DNA from: Halococcaceae archaeon | Lineage (GTDB): Archaea; Halobacteriota; Halobacteria; Halobacteriales; Halalkalicoccaceae | Direction of reading: 5' to 3' | Assembly (NCBI GenBank): GCA_007129135.1 | Contig: SKWB01000350.1 | Span: 1-23,255 of the forward strand | Length of the DNA stretch: 23,255 nt | In this document: positions 15,680 to 23,227 of the stretch, in pieces | Numbering within the stretch: the first letter of the stretch is position 1 | Layout of the letters: each line of letters opens with the position of its first letter | Translations under genes and position numbers: made by a program | Notes under the pieces: generated by a model | Database searches by the model: none | Seen by the model: the letters and a program-made list of their open reading frames with translations, nothing else | What the model was told of the DNA's origin: nothing

Positions 15680-17173
15680 ATGCGAAACGAACGGGTCGGC
15701 CACCTCCGGTCGGCGGTGACGGTCGTCGCGGTCTGTCTGCTCGTCGCGGTCGCCGGCTGCGCCGGGATGGGTATGGACGACGCAGACGACGATAGTGAAC
15801 CGGAGACGGACGCGGCCGACGACGAACTCGAGGAGGCCGACGACGAGGCGGACGACGCCGGCTTCGAGGAGATCGAGGACGACGGGAGCGACGACGCGGA
15901 CGACCAGGCCACCGGCGACGATACGCGGGAGACGGACGACGCGGCCGCTGACGACGATACAGGAGCGGACGACGAGAGCGACGACGGAGAAACCGAGGAC
16001 GAGAGCGACGACACGGCCGCGGAGGAGGGTACGCCGGAGGAGACCGACGACGGTGGTGACGACCGGGAGACCGACGACGATGCCGGACCCGAGGGGAGCG
16101 ACGACGCGGCCGACTCCGACGGGAGCGACGACACGACCGCCGACGGGGAGGACGCCGACGACGAGGCCGACGAGATCCCGTTCTACGACGTCGAGATCAC
16201 GGCGCTCGACGCCGAGACGGGCGAGTCGATCGAGGGCGCCACGTTCCACGTCGCCGACGAGGGCGGCGCCGGCCTGGCGTCCGGATCGATCGACGGGACG
16301 ACCACCTACCGCTCCGACGACGGGGGCGGCGAGATGGTCGTCACGGTCGAACACGACGAGTACGAGAGCGAAACCGAGTCGATCACCGTCGACGACGACG
16401 TGAGTCTCACGCTCGAACTCGCTCCTCTCGAGGACGGGGCCGACGATAGCGACGACGCGGACGGCCCGGACGACCTGGAGACCGTTCCAGTAGGGGTCGA
16501 GACGTTCGACGTCGACCAGGGTAACCCGGTGGAGGCCGTCGTCTCCGGCGAGCGACACGAGCCCGCACCGAACGGGGAGCCGGTGACGTTCTCGGTCACG
16601 ACCGATCCGGAGTCCTGGCCGGCCGAGGTGGAGGTCCCGCCGGGGAGCTACGACGTCGAGGTCGAATCCGAGGAGTTCATCGACGAGACGCTGGAGGACG
16701 TCGAGATCGATGACGAACACTCGGTCATCTCCGCCGAACTCTACCACGACCTCGACGACGTGGAGATCGAGTTCACCGTCGAGGACGAGGCGGGCGACCC
16801 GATCGAGGACGCCGAGGTGAGCCTGATGCGGATCTACCCGTACCAGCCCGACGACGAACAGCTCCCGACCGTGACCACCGACGAGGACGGGGCTGCGACC
16901 GTCACGGTCGCCGAGGGCGGGATCGACGTCGGCGTCGAGGCCGACGGCTACTACCCCGACGGGATCTTCGTGGAGACCTGGGAGGACACCTCGGAAACGA
17001 TCGTCCTCGAAGCGGAGGACGACGACGCGGCCGAGGACGACGCGGCCGACGACGACGGCAGCGACGTCGAAGACGAGAGCGATGACGAAGATGACAGCGA
17101 TGACGATGGCGACAGTGATCTCGAAGACGAGGGCGACGAGAACGGAGACGACGACTCCGTGAACGACGGCTGA
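15680..17173 (+). CDS. Acidic multidomain lipoprotein with carboxypeptidase-regulatory-like folds
   Basis: This 497-aa protein has a hydrophobic signal peptide with a lipobox ending at Cys27 (VAVAGC), so it should be membrane-anchored and face outward. Residues 28-165 are an Asp/Glu/Ser/Thr-rich low-complexity stalk. Three beta-sandwich modules follow at about 168-250, 268-356 and 360-446. The first and third show the carboxypeptidase-regulatory-like pattern (DAETGESIEGATFHV; EDEAGDPIEDAEVSLM; then a DEDGAATVTVAEGG-like strand pair). The tail 447-497 is again nearly all Asp, Glu and Ser. It may be an adhesion or scaffold protein of the cell surface; the partner is unknown. The coding region is clear of frameshifts. 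Confidence 0.85.
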   Translation: MRNERVGHLRSAVTVVAVCLLVAVAGCAGMGMDDADDDSEPETDAADDELEEADDEADDAGFEEIEDDGSDDADDQATGDDTRETDDAAADDDTGADDESDDGETEDESDDTAAEEGTPEETDDGGDDRETDDDAGPEGSDDAADSDGSDDTTADGEDADDEADEIPFYDVEITALDAETGESIEGATFHVADEGGAGLASGSIDGTTTYRSDDGGGEMVVTVEHDEYESETESITVDDDVSLTLELAPLEDGADDSDDADGPDDLETVPVGVETFDVDQGNPVEAVVSGERHEPAPNGEPVTFSVTTDPESWPAEVEVPPGSYDVEVESEEFIDETLEDVEIDDEHSVISAELYHDLDDVEIEFTVEDEAGDPIEDAEVSLMRIYPYQPDDEQLPTVTTDEDGAATVTVAEGGIDVGVEADGYYPDGIFVETWEDTSETIVLEAEDDDAAEDDAADDDGSDVEDESDDEDDSDDDGDSDLEDEGDENGDDDSVNDG

Positions 17174-17225
17174 GCGACGCGGTCCGGGCCGAAGCGGCTT
17201 TGTCCCGGCCTCTCGAACGTCGGCC

Positions 17226-17621
17226 ATGCACGTCCTCGTCCCGCTCGATAGCTCGGACAGCTCCCTCTCGGCGCTCCGGTTCGGCGCGGCGCTCGCGACC
17301 CGCTTCGACGGCGACATCGAGGTCGTCCACTTCGCCTCGAAACGGAGCGACGAAACCGACGACCTGCTGAACCGGGCCGAGGAGCTCTGCCGGGAGGCGG
17401 GGCTCTCCGTCGAGCCGGAGCTTCGACTCACCGAGGACGTGACGAAGTCGAACGCCTCGGGAAAGATCGGCCGGCGGATCATCGACCTCGCCGAGGAACG
17501 CGGCTACGACCACCTCGTGATGGGCCGGCGGACGAGCGGCCGCCTCGAACGGTTCGTCGTCGGCAGCGCCTCCGAGACCGTCGTGACCGAGAGCGACCTG
17601 CCGGTGACGCTCGTTCCGTAG
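17226..17621 (+). CDS. UspA-family universal stress protein
   Basis: This 131-aa cytosolic protein is a single Usp domain: MHVLVPLDSSDSSLSALRFG at the start, then KIGRRIIDLAEERGYDHLVMG and the loop GRRTSGRLERFVVGS, ending SDLPVTLVP. ATP-binding Usp proteins usually have G-x2-G-x9-G-S/T in this loop; here the second Gly is Thr (GRRT), so nucleotide binding may be altered. It is slightly shorter than the usual 140-150 residues. It lies 52 nt after the acidic lipoprotein and before the DUF2243 gene on the same strand, and appears intact, unlike the Usp genes 2 kb upstream. Confidence 0.88.
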   Translation: MHVLVPLDSSDSSLSALRFGAALATRFDGDIEVVHFASKRSDETDDLLNRAEELCREAGLSVEPELRLTEDVTKSNASGKIGRRIIDLAEERGYDHLVMGRRTSGRLERFVVGSASETVVTESDLPVTLVP

Positions 17622-17677
17622 CTCCCGTTGCACACGCACGCTCCGGGCTTTTCGACCGGGACCGAGAACGGGGGTCC

Positions 17678-18133
17678 ATGACCGATCGGGAGAGCCGGCG
17701 ATCCCTGCTGCTGTGGGGTGGGACCGTCGGCGTCGGCCTCGGCGCGATGATCGACGTGATCCTCTTTCACCTGGTGTTCCAGACACACCACCTCCTCTCG
17801 GGGCTGATCGACCCCTACGCGATCGACGGCCTCCGGACGAACGTGATGTACGACGGGCTGTTCATGGCGGGGATGCTCGGACTCACGCTCGTGGGCGCGG
17901 GGATGCTCTGGCGACTGGCGAACCATGCGACAGAGCGGCTTTCTTCGACCTATCTGGTTGGATCGATCCTCGTCGGCGCGGGCGTGTTCAACGTCTTCGA
18001 CGGGGTCGTCAATCACTACGTCCTGGGTCTGCACACCGTCGTCCACGGCACCGAGGCGTGGAACCCCCACTGGCTCGTCGTGAGTGTCCTGTTGCTCGCA
18101 GCTGGTCTCTTCGTCCTCAGGCTAGCGGAGTGA
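17678..18133 (+). CDS. DUF2243 family membrane protein
   Basis: This 151-aa protein has four predicted membrane helices (about 9-30, 58-80, 91-110 and 128-148). It carries the DUF2243 signature in the first helix and loop, GLGAMIDVILFHLVFQTHH, and a second conserved part, FNVFDGVVNHYVLGLHTV. The conserved His and Asp residues facing these helices suggest metal or haem contact in the family, but no function is established to my knowledge. CTTTTCG lies about 30 nt before the ATG. Confidence 0.88.
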   Translation: MTDRESRRSLLLWGGTVGVGLGAMIDVILFHLVFQTHHLLSGLIDPYAIDGLRTNVMYDGLFMAGMLGLTLVGAGMLWRLANHATERLSSTYLVGSILVGAGVFNVFDGVVNHYVLGLHTVVHGTEAWNPHWLVVSVLLLAAGLFVLRLAE

Positions 18134-18135
18134 GC

Positions 18136-18417
18136 TCAGCGCTCGAACTCGACGGGCTCCATCCGGAGGAACGCCGTCTCGTAGCCCTCGTGGCGGGCTA
18201 GCTGTGGGGCGCGTCGACGGTGATCCGGATTCGGCTCCCCCGAGCGACCGCCGGAATCGTCGTGCCGTAGTGAACGCCAATCTCGGGACGTGGACCCCCT
18301 CCGGCCGGTTCACCACGACCTCTCGTCACGTCGTCTCGCGTTCAGACGGCCCAGACAGCCGGGCAGGGAGAGGCCACCGGCCCCAGCAAGCGCACCCAGT
18401 AGCCTCCGACGCCGCAT
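18136..18417 (-). pseudogene. Frameshifted small lipoprotein gene
   Basis: The ATG at 18417 opens a signal peptide MRRRRLLGALAGAGG with a lipobox ending at Cys21, but a TGA stops this frame at 18310. Downstream on the same strand, protein-like segments appear in other frames: VVNRPEGVHVP, then EIGVHYGTTIPAVARGSRI and RITVDAP. The end is LARHEGYETAFLRMEPVEFER with TGA at 18136, back in the first frame. One switch coincides with a run of four C on the - strand (GCGCCCCAC). Repaired, the product would be about 93 residues. I do not recognise the family. It lies 2 nt after the DUF2243 stop, convergent with it. Confidence 0.5.
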
Positions 18418-18470
18418 CCTCCGTGACCAGTTGCCCGAGCGGCGTATGAGCCCTGCCTGCGGCTCCCGCG

Positions 18471-19838
18471 TCACTCCTCGACCGAGCACCCACCGCCCGC
18501 ACACCGACAGTCCCCGATGCAGTAGGTCGTGCCCGCGCCGCCGAAATCGACGCCCATGCCCGCGAGCGTCGCGACGAACCGCCCGACGACGTCGGAGTCC
18601 GGCCGGCCGTGGCGCGCGGTCGCGCCGTAGGGCGCGTCACCGACCCCGATCCGGTCGATCAGCTCCCGGTCCCGGATCACGGCGACCTCGTCCGCCGTCT
18701 GCACCGGGACGTACAGTTTCTCCCTCCCCGGGTCCCACGTCCCCACGTACGCGGACCCGCCGAGGTCGATCCGATCGACGACCGCGAGCTCGTCGAGGCC
18801 GATCACCGTCACGTCCTCGGTGTCGGGCGTGAAGACGTAGAGCGTCTCGTCCGCGGCGTCGAACTCGCTAGTGATCGTGCCGCCGCCGAGGTCGTCGTCC
18901 TCGGTGAGCCTCACTAGCTCCTCCGGTCGCTCGGGCTCGGAGACGTCCCAGATGCTCTGGGTGCCGTGGTCGCCTTCCAGGTGTTCGATCGCGAGGTACT
19001 CCCCGTTCCAGCCGGCGGTCCCCATGTACGGCGCGGACTCGGTCTCTCCCTCCAGGACCGGCTCGACCTCGACCTGCGCTGCGATCTCGAACGCCTCGAT
19101 ATCGATCACGGTGAGCGTGTCGGCGAACAGGTCGGGGACGTAGGCGTACTCGCCGTTCGGACCGATCGAGACGTCACAGGGCCCGGCCTCGTCCCGGTCG
19201 ATCTCGCCGGTCACCTCGCCGAAACTTCCAGAGCTCGGATCGGCGTCGATGCGGTACTGCGCGTGCGTCGGCTCGCGCGCGCTCACCACCAGGTGTCGGC
19301 CGTCCGGGGTCACCTCCTGCCAGTTCGAGTCGGAGTCGGTCTCGAATTCGACGTCGAGGTCGAGCGAGGCCGGGGCGTACCCGCGGACGCCGCCCTCGAC
19401 GTTGAGCCAGAGCGTCTCGATCCCCCGTTCGGTCGTCGCGTACTGGTTCGCCGGGAACGACGAGGTCGCCCCGAGGTGCGTCGTCTCCACGAGCTCGTCC
19501 GTCGCCGGGTCGATCAGGCTCACCGTCATCTCGCCGGTGTTGAACACGAAGACCGTCGCCTCCTCTCCCCCCTCGTCGTCGTCCTCGCCGTCCTGTTCGG
19601 GTTCCCCGCCCTCCTCTCCGTCCTCGTCGTCTACGGGGGTGTCGTCACCCGACGGCGTCTCCGGTGCGGGGGTCCCCTCGTCGTCCTCCTGGGCACACCC
19701 GGCACCCGCGACGGCTCCGGCGGTCGCGCTCGCGGCGGCCGACCCCCGGAGGAAGCGGCGGCGGGAGACCGATCTCGGTCCGTCGCGCTTTCTCGGTCGC
19801 AGCCGGTCGGGGAGTCTGTCGCGGAGGCTGTCGGCCAT
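18471..19838 (-). CDS. YVTN/YncE-type beta-propeller lipoprotein with Cys-rich tail
   Basis: This 455-aa protein has an N-terminal extension and a Tat motif SRRRFLRG (25-32). A lipobox ends at Cys48 and an acidic stalk runs over about 50-95. The rest folds as repeated four-strand blades, seen in ATVFVFNTGEMTVSLIDPATDEL, EYAYVPDLFADTLTVIDIEAFEI and DETLYVFTPDTEDVTVIGLDEL. Blades of this kind occur in YncE and surface-layer YVTN proteins. The last residues are TTYCIGDCRCAGGGCSVEE, four Cys at 440, 444, 446 and 451, suggesting a metal or cofactor site after the propeller. TTATAG lies about 25 nt upstream of the ATG. Confidence 0.85.
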   Translation of the reverse strand: MADSLRDRLPDRLRPRKRDGPRSVSRRRFLRGSAAASATAGAVAGAGCAQEDDEGTPAPETPSGDDTPVDDEDGEEGGEPEQDGEDDDEGGEEATVFVFNTGEMTVSLIDPATDELVETTHLGATSSFPANQYATTERGIETLWLNVEGGVRGYAPASLDLDVEFETDSDSNWQEVTPDGRHLVVSAREPTHAQYRIDADPSSGSFGEVTGEIDRDEAGPCDVSIGPNGEYAYVPDLFADTLTVIDIEAFEIAAQVEVEPVLEGETESAPYMGTAGWNGEYLAIEHLEGDHGTQSIWDVSEPERPEELVRLTEDDDLGGGTITSEFDAADETLYVFTPDTEDVTVIGLDELAVVDRIDLGGSAYVGTWDPGREKLYVPVQTADEVAVIRDRELIDRIGVGDAPYGATARHGRPDSDVVGRFVATLAGMGVDFGGAGTTYCIGDCRCAGGGCSVEE

Positions 19839-19860
19839 ACCGGTACGGGGAGCGCCAGCT

Positions 19861-19868
19861 ACTATAAT
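19861..19868 (-). promoter_or_regulatory. TATA box for the beta-propeller lipoprotein
   Basis: On the - strand, ATTATAGT is centred about 26 nt before the ATG at 19838, matching a leaderless start. Confidence 0.55.
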
Positions 19869-19914
19869 CGACCGCGGCTGTGCGTCGGCCCCGCCCAGCT
19901 ACCCGCGCGAGCGC

Positions 19915-20352
19915 TCACTCGAACTCGCCCTCTTCGATATCCGGCTCGGGGCTGGAGGCCGTCCCCACGCGCCGGTTCGGGAGGAAGTGTGCGAGGTCGG
20001 TCGTGGTGACGATCCCGACCGGACGGCCCTCCTCGGTGACCGGGAGCTTCTTGACCCGGTTGCGACCCATCCGCTCGCCCGCGGTGAACACCGTCTCCGT
20101 CGGCCGCATCGTCACGACGGGCGAGCTCATCAGCTCCGCCACGGTCGTACTCGCTGGATCGACCTCGCGGGCCACAGCGCGGACGACGTCCGTCTCGGTG
20201 ATGATCCCGTCGAGAGGGTCCTCGCCGACGACCAGCGAGCCGATCGACTCGTCCGAGAGCACTCGTGCCGCCTCCCTGAGCGTCGTCTCGGGTTCGACCG
20301 ACCGAACCGGGCTCGTCATGATCTCGCGCACGGGGGTTTCGGATCGCTCCAT
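19915..20352 (-). CDS. CBS-pair protein
   Basis: This 145-aa protein is almost entirely two CBS domains (about 8-62 and 72-125). The first has VREIMTSPVRSVEPETTLREAAR, GSLVV and DGIITETDVVRAV. The second has VAELMSSPVVTMRPTETVF, KKLPVTEEGRPVGIVTTTDL. CBS pairs bind adenine nucleotides such as AMP, ATP or SAM and act as energy or ligand sensors. It ends in an acidic tail. ATTATTAATC is centred about 28 nt before the ATG. A second CBS-pair gene lies 0.5 kb away on the same strand, separated by one small gene on the opposite strand. Confidence 0.92.
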   Translation of the reverse strand: MERSETPVREIMTSPVRSVEPETTLREAARVLSDESIGSLVVGEDPLDGIITETDVVRAVAREVDPASTTVAELMSSPVVTMRPTETVFTAGERMGRNRVKKLPVTEEGRPVGIVTTTDLAHFLPNRRVGTASSPEPDIEEGEFE

Positions 20353-20492
20353 GCGCCCCCCACGTACCCTCGTGATTAATAATGGTGGATACTGGCCAAC
20401 GTTGCGACCGGTCGACGGTTCGCGGGCCGGGACGACTCACTGGACCCGCAGGCTCTCGCAACACACAGTACGCTCCGGTCCGTGTGTGGTGT

Positions 20493-20777
20493 ATGGCAGA
20501 CACCGATACGCTCGCCGAGGCCGAGGGAGCCGAGCGATCCCCCTCCTGGTTCGACCTCGTCGACGCCTTCCTCGACGAGAGCGCCGACCGCGACGAGGTC
20601 GTCGAACTCACCGCGGAGGACCTCCGCGTCGAGATACCGCTCGCCTTCGGCGATGGCTCGCCGCGGGCCGACTGGCGGTTCGATGGGACCGTCCGAGTGA
20701 ACACGGACGCCCAGAGCGGCCCGCTACTCGAGTGGCTGCGCTGGTGGTACCACCAGTCGAGAGAGGAGAGAGACTGA
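20493..20777 (+). CDS. Small acidic protein of unknown function
   Basis: This 94-aa haloarchaeal-type protein is acidic and soluble, with SWFDLVDAFLDESADRDEVV, then a strand pair around RVEIPLAF and ADWRFDGTVRVN. It ends in the Trp-rich LLEWLRWWYHQSREERD. No domain is recognised. The ATG at 20493 is used because the acidic sequence begins there; upstream residues in frame are low-quality (Arg/Pro/Cys mix). No clear TATA box is seen, but ACACAC/GTGTGT form an inverted repeat ending six bases before the ATG. It is set between two CBS genes, convergent with the downstream one. Confidence 0.65.
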   Translation: MADTDTLAEAEGAERSPSWFDLVDAFLDESADRDEVVELTAEDLRVEIPLAFGDGSPRADWRFDGTVRVNTDAQSGPLLEWLRWWYHQSREERD

Positions 20778-20808
20778 GGTCGCTCCGGCCGCCAAGACGA
20801 TCGGTCGG

Positions 20809-21258
20809 TCACTCCTCCGGAGCGACGGTCCCCGTCGCCTCCCGCTCGATCCGAAGCGGCTCGTTCTTCCAGTCGATCTCCAGGCTGTGTCGCGAGAGGT
20901 ACGAGGAGAGCGCGCTGGCCGTGAGCACGCCCCGGTACGCTCCGTTCTCGACGACGGGGAGCTGTCTGACACCCGACTCGCGCATCCGACGGGCGGCGAG
21001 GGTGATCGAGGCCGACGGCTCGATCGTGACGACCGGCGAGGACATGATCCGCTCGACCGGCAGGTCGGTGCGACCCTCGGCGACCAGCGCGACGAAGTCC
21101 GACTCGGTGACGACGCCCACGACCGACTCATCCTCGAGGACGACCAGCACGGGAACTTCCGGATCGCGGAGGCGTTCGGCCGCCTCGTCCACCGGGGTCT
21201 CCGGCGGGAGCGTACGGGCCGAGGCGGAGCGGACGCGTTCGACCGGTATGTGGATCAT
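20809..21258 (-). CDS. CBS-pair protein
   Basis: This 149-aa protein contains two CBS domains (roughly 5-60 and 68-125): IPVERVRSASARTLPPETPVDEAA and VVGVVTESDFVAL, then VERIMSSPVVTIEPSASITLAARRM and VRQLPVVENGAYRGVLTASALSSYL. A C-terminal extension of about 25 residues includes IDWKNEPLRIE. It is probably a nucleotide-responsive regulator. The ATG at 21258 is preferred to the GTG at 21279 because the TATA-like CTATACG is centred 28 nt before the ATG but only about 7 nt before the GTG. It is a paralogue in layout, not close in sequence, of the CBS gene at 19.9 kb. Confidence 0.9.
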   Translation of the reverse strand: MIHIPVERVRSASARTLPPETPVDEAAERLRDPEVPVLVVLEDESVVGVVTESDFVALVAEGRTDLPVERIMSSPVVTIEPSASITLAARRMRESGVRQLPVVENGAYRGVLTASALSSYLSRHSLEIDWKNEPLRIEREATGTVAPEE

Positions 21259-21282
21259 CGTTCCGCGTTTCGTGGCCACACG

Positions 21283-21289
21283 TATAGAT
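21283..21289 (-). promoter_or_regulatory. TATA box deciding the CBS-protein start
   Basis: CTATACG on the - strand is centred about 28 nt before the ATG at 21258, favouring this start over the GTG at 21279. Confidence 0.55.
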
Positions 21290-21415
21290 CTCTGTACATA
21301 CGTCTCCCGATGCCTAGTAATCCTCTAGCCAATTTCAGTTCTGGCCGACACCGCGGGACGGTCGGCTACTTCACGAACGAGACACGAGATGTCTCTCCTG
21401 TCGAACGACCCCGGT

Positions 21416-22185
21416 TCAGCCGAGCGTCTCCCGCACGTCCCGCTCCCGACCCGGTGTGGGACCGTCCGCTGGCTCCTCGCCCACCAGCCCTCGCCACGCA
21501 CCGGTCCCGTCCAGTCTCGCGATCGGTGACTCACCGCCGAACTCGGGACGCACGAGCAGGATCACGGTCGTGACGCCGAGCGCCAGCCCTCCGATGCCGG
21601 CGACGACCCCCGAGACGACCGCTCCCTCGCCGACGCCCCAGACCGAACTCCCGAACAGCGTCGAGGTGAACCACGAGACGAAGAGGATCACCCCGACGGC
21701 CGGGAGCCACGAACTCCAGTCCGATCCCTCCGATCGGGTGGCCTCGGCGAGCACGGTGACCAGCGCCGCGCCAGCGACGAACTCGAAGACGAAGACGGTG
21801 AGCAGGAACTCGTTCGCCGAGAGCGCGGGCGCGACGTTCGAGAGGGTTCCGTCGAGGAGGGCGACGACGGCGTCGAGCCCGAGGAGCGCGAGGCGGAGCC
21901 AGGCGGCAACGAACGCGTCGAGCAGGCTCGAGAGCGTCGAGAGCAGCGTCGATTCGAGCGCGATGAACCAGGCCGCGCGCTCCTCCAGACCGGTGTCTGG
22001 GTGTACTTTGGCGCGAAGAGCACGGCGAACAGCTGGGCCGCGAGCGCGACCACGACGTACGAGACGGCGCGCGCGACGCGTCCCCGTCGTGGCCAGACCA
22101 CCCACCAGACGGCCCAGAGGAGGACCAGAAACGGGGCGACCGCTGCCGGTCGCTCTGCGAGGACCCCGAACGTTGCGTCGAACAT
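21416..22185 (-). pseudogene. Frameshifted haloarchaeal membrane protein gene
   Basis: The ATG at 22185 opens a good membrane protein start (MFDATFGVLAERPAAVAPFL, VLLWAVWWVVWPRRG, VVVALAAQLFAVLFAPKYTQTP). Near 21985-22003 this frame turns into Ser/Arg-rich nonsense. The neighbouring frame continues with GLEERAAWFIALESTLLSTL, further helices (EFLLTVFVFEFVAGAALV, VGVILFVSWFTSTLFG, VVSGVVAGIGGLALGVTTVI) and an ordinary end at 21416. One missing base around CACCGGTC would explain it. Repaired, it would be about 256 residues with six or so membrane helices. The family is not recognised. The promoter (CTATTTCC about 31 nt upstream) looks intact. Real mutation and sequence error are both possible. 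Confidence 0.7.
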
Positions 22186-22247
22186 ACTGACCCCTCCCCA
22201 GAGACCCCCCTCGGAAATAGCCGTTTCTCCCGTGAGGCTGGCTCGCC

Positions 22248-23015
22248 TCAGCGTCGGTCAGCGGTCGACAGCGGCCGACCGGCGTGGATGACGAACTCGC
22301 CCTCGGCGGCGACCCGCAGGAGCGCCCGCCGCCCGAGTGCCAGCCCTCGAAGCCGGTCCGCACGGGGGTGGTCGCCGAGCGAGAACCGGGCCGCCCCGCT
22401 GAGCGGCCAGGCCCCGATCTCGCCCGAGAGGGTGAGCCGCTCCCGCAGCAGGACGCCCTCCCTCACGGTGTAGCTCGACACGGACTCCCGTCGCGGTAGC
22501 ATCGGCGGTCGGTCGATCTCGACCGTGACGAGACGCTCGTCTCCCACGTCGACGGTCGTCCTGCGTCGACGGCCGCGCTCTTCGTGGGTGATCTCAGCGA
22601 CCTCCTTCGGGTAGCCCCAGGGCTCGACGCCGAGCGCCCGCGCCGGCTCCGAGGTCACCGGGAGATACCAGACGTAGCCGCCGATCCGTGAGAGGAAGCC
22701 CCTCGGATCGGGGCGAAGCGTCGTCCCCTCCGGAACCGCCGGAACGACGACGCCGAACTCGTCGTACGGTTCGATCTCCCCCCGCCGACCGACCCGGTGG
22801 TACTCGACGCAGAGGAACGTCACCGCGGCGCGACCGGGCGCCGTCCGAACCGGAACGAGGTCGTCCGGGAGCAGGTCCAGGACGCCCTCCCGGTCGGCAG
22901 AGAAGACCGCCCCCGTGACCGTCACCTCCGTCGAGAGCGGCAGGTTCACCGTCTGACCGGTCGAGAGGGTGATCGAGTCGCCGTCTCGCGGATCGAAATC
23001 GGCTCCGTTCGTCAC
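22248..23015 (-). CDS. Acetoacetate decarboxylase-like protein
   Basis: This 255-aa protein matches the acetoacetate decarboxylase (ADC) fold family. It has FLCVEYHRVG and a YDEFGVVVPAV strand, then the segment WGYPKEVAEITHEERG, and a C-terminal beta barrel part with GVLLRERLTLSGEIG. In ADC the Schiff-base lysine lies in a PKK motif. Here Lys137 is kept but the next residue is Glu138, so classical decarboxylation may be changed; many ADC-like proteins have other activities. Translation starts with GTG at 23015, 25-31 nt after GTTTATC, so a leaderless mRNA is likely. It is upstream of nothing obviously metabolic, so its substrate is open. Confidence 0.85.
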   Translation of the reverse strand: MTNGADFDPRDGDSITLSTGQTVNLPLSTEVTVTGAVFSADREGVLDLLPDDLVPVRTAPGRAAVTFLCVEYHRVGRRGEIEPYDEFGVVVPAVPEGTTLRPDPRGFLSRIGGYVWYLPVTSEPARALGVEPWGYPKEVAEITHEERGRRRRTTVDVGDERLVTVEIDRPPMLPRRESVSSYTVREGVLLRERLTLSGEIGAWPLSGAARFSLGDHPRADRLRGLALGRRALLRVAAEGEFVIHAGRPLSTADRR

Positions 23016-23040
23016 GTCACGGGATACGGGGAGGTCGGGG

Positions 23041-23047
23041 ATAAACG
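23041..23047 (-). promoter_or_regulatory. TATA box for the ADC-like gene
   Basis: CGTTTAT on the - strand lies 26-32 nt before the GTG at 23015 and supports that start. Confidence 0.6.
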
Positions 23048-23081
23048 CTCAGTACCAACGCCGCTCGGGGGTTTCGGTCGG

Positions 23082-23100
23082 ACCGGCCGGGATTCGAACC
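23082..23100 (-). repeat. Copy of a tRNA 3' end (attachment-site-like repeat)
   Basis: On the - strand this reads GGTTCGAATCCCGGCCGGT, identical over 19 bp to the T-loop and acceptor region of the tRNA at the right edge (23231-23249). It lacks the terminal GCA and has no tRNA body upstream on that strand, so it is not a gene. Duplicated tRNA 3' ends are typical marks of site-specific integration. Confidence 0.7.
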
Positions 23101-23227
23101 ACCTGACGACGGTCGCCTCGCTCCGCTCGGCGCTGCGTCGTCCGTACTTCGAATCCCTCTGTACTGCCTCCGCCTCACCAGCAGTGTTCGCATCGCTTCG
23201 CGATGCTCACGAGTTGGTTAGGCAGAA
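23101..23227. other. Hairpin-rich spacer between the two tRNA-end repeats
   Basis: This spacer carries no gene. It contains a perfect hairpin GCATCGC-TTC-GCGATGC (23190-23206). A longer palindromic zone is bounded by GACGAC (23105-23110) and GTCGTC (23137-23142). TTCGAATCCC (23148-23157) is an inverted copy of the T-loop decamer found in both flanking repeats. Confidence 0.6.

Noticed and set aside
15503..17482. A 659-codon open frame on the - strand opposite the acidic lipoprotein
   Set aside because: Val/Leu/Arg repeats mirror the Asp-rich coding strand. The + strand has signal peptide, lipobox and domains.
21980..22010. Programmed -1 ribosomal frameshift in the membrane protein
   Set aside because: No X-XXY-YYZ slippery heptamer or downstream pseudoknot was evident; a simple lost base is more likely.
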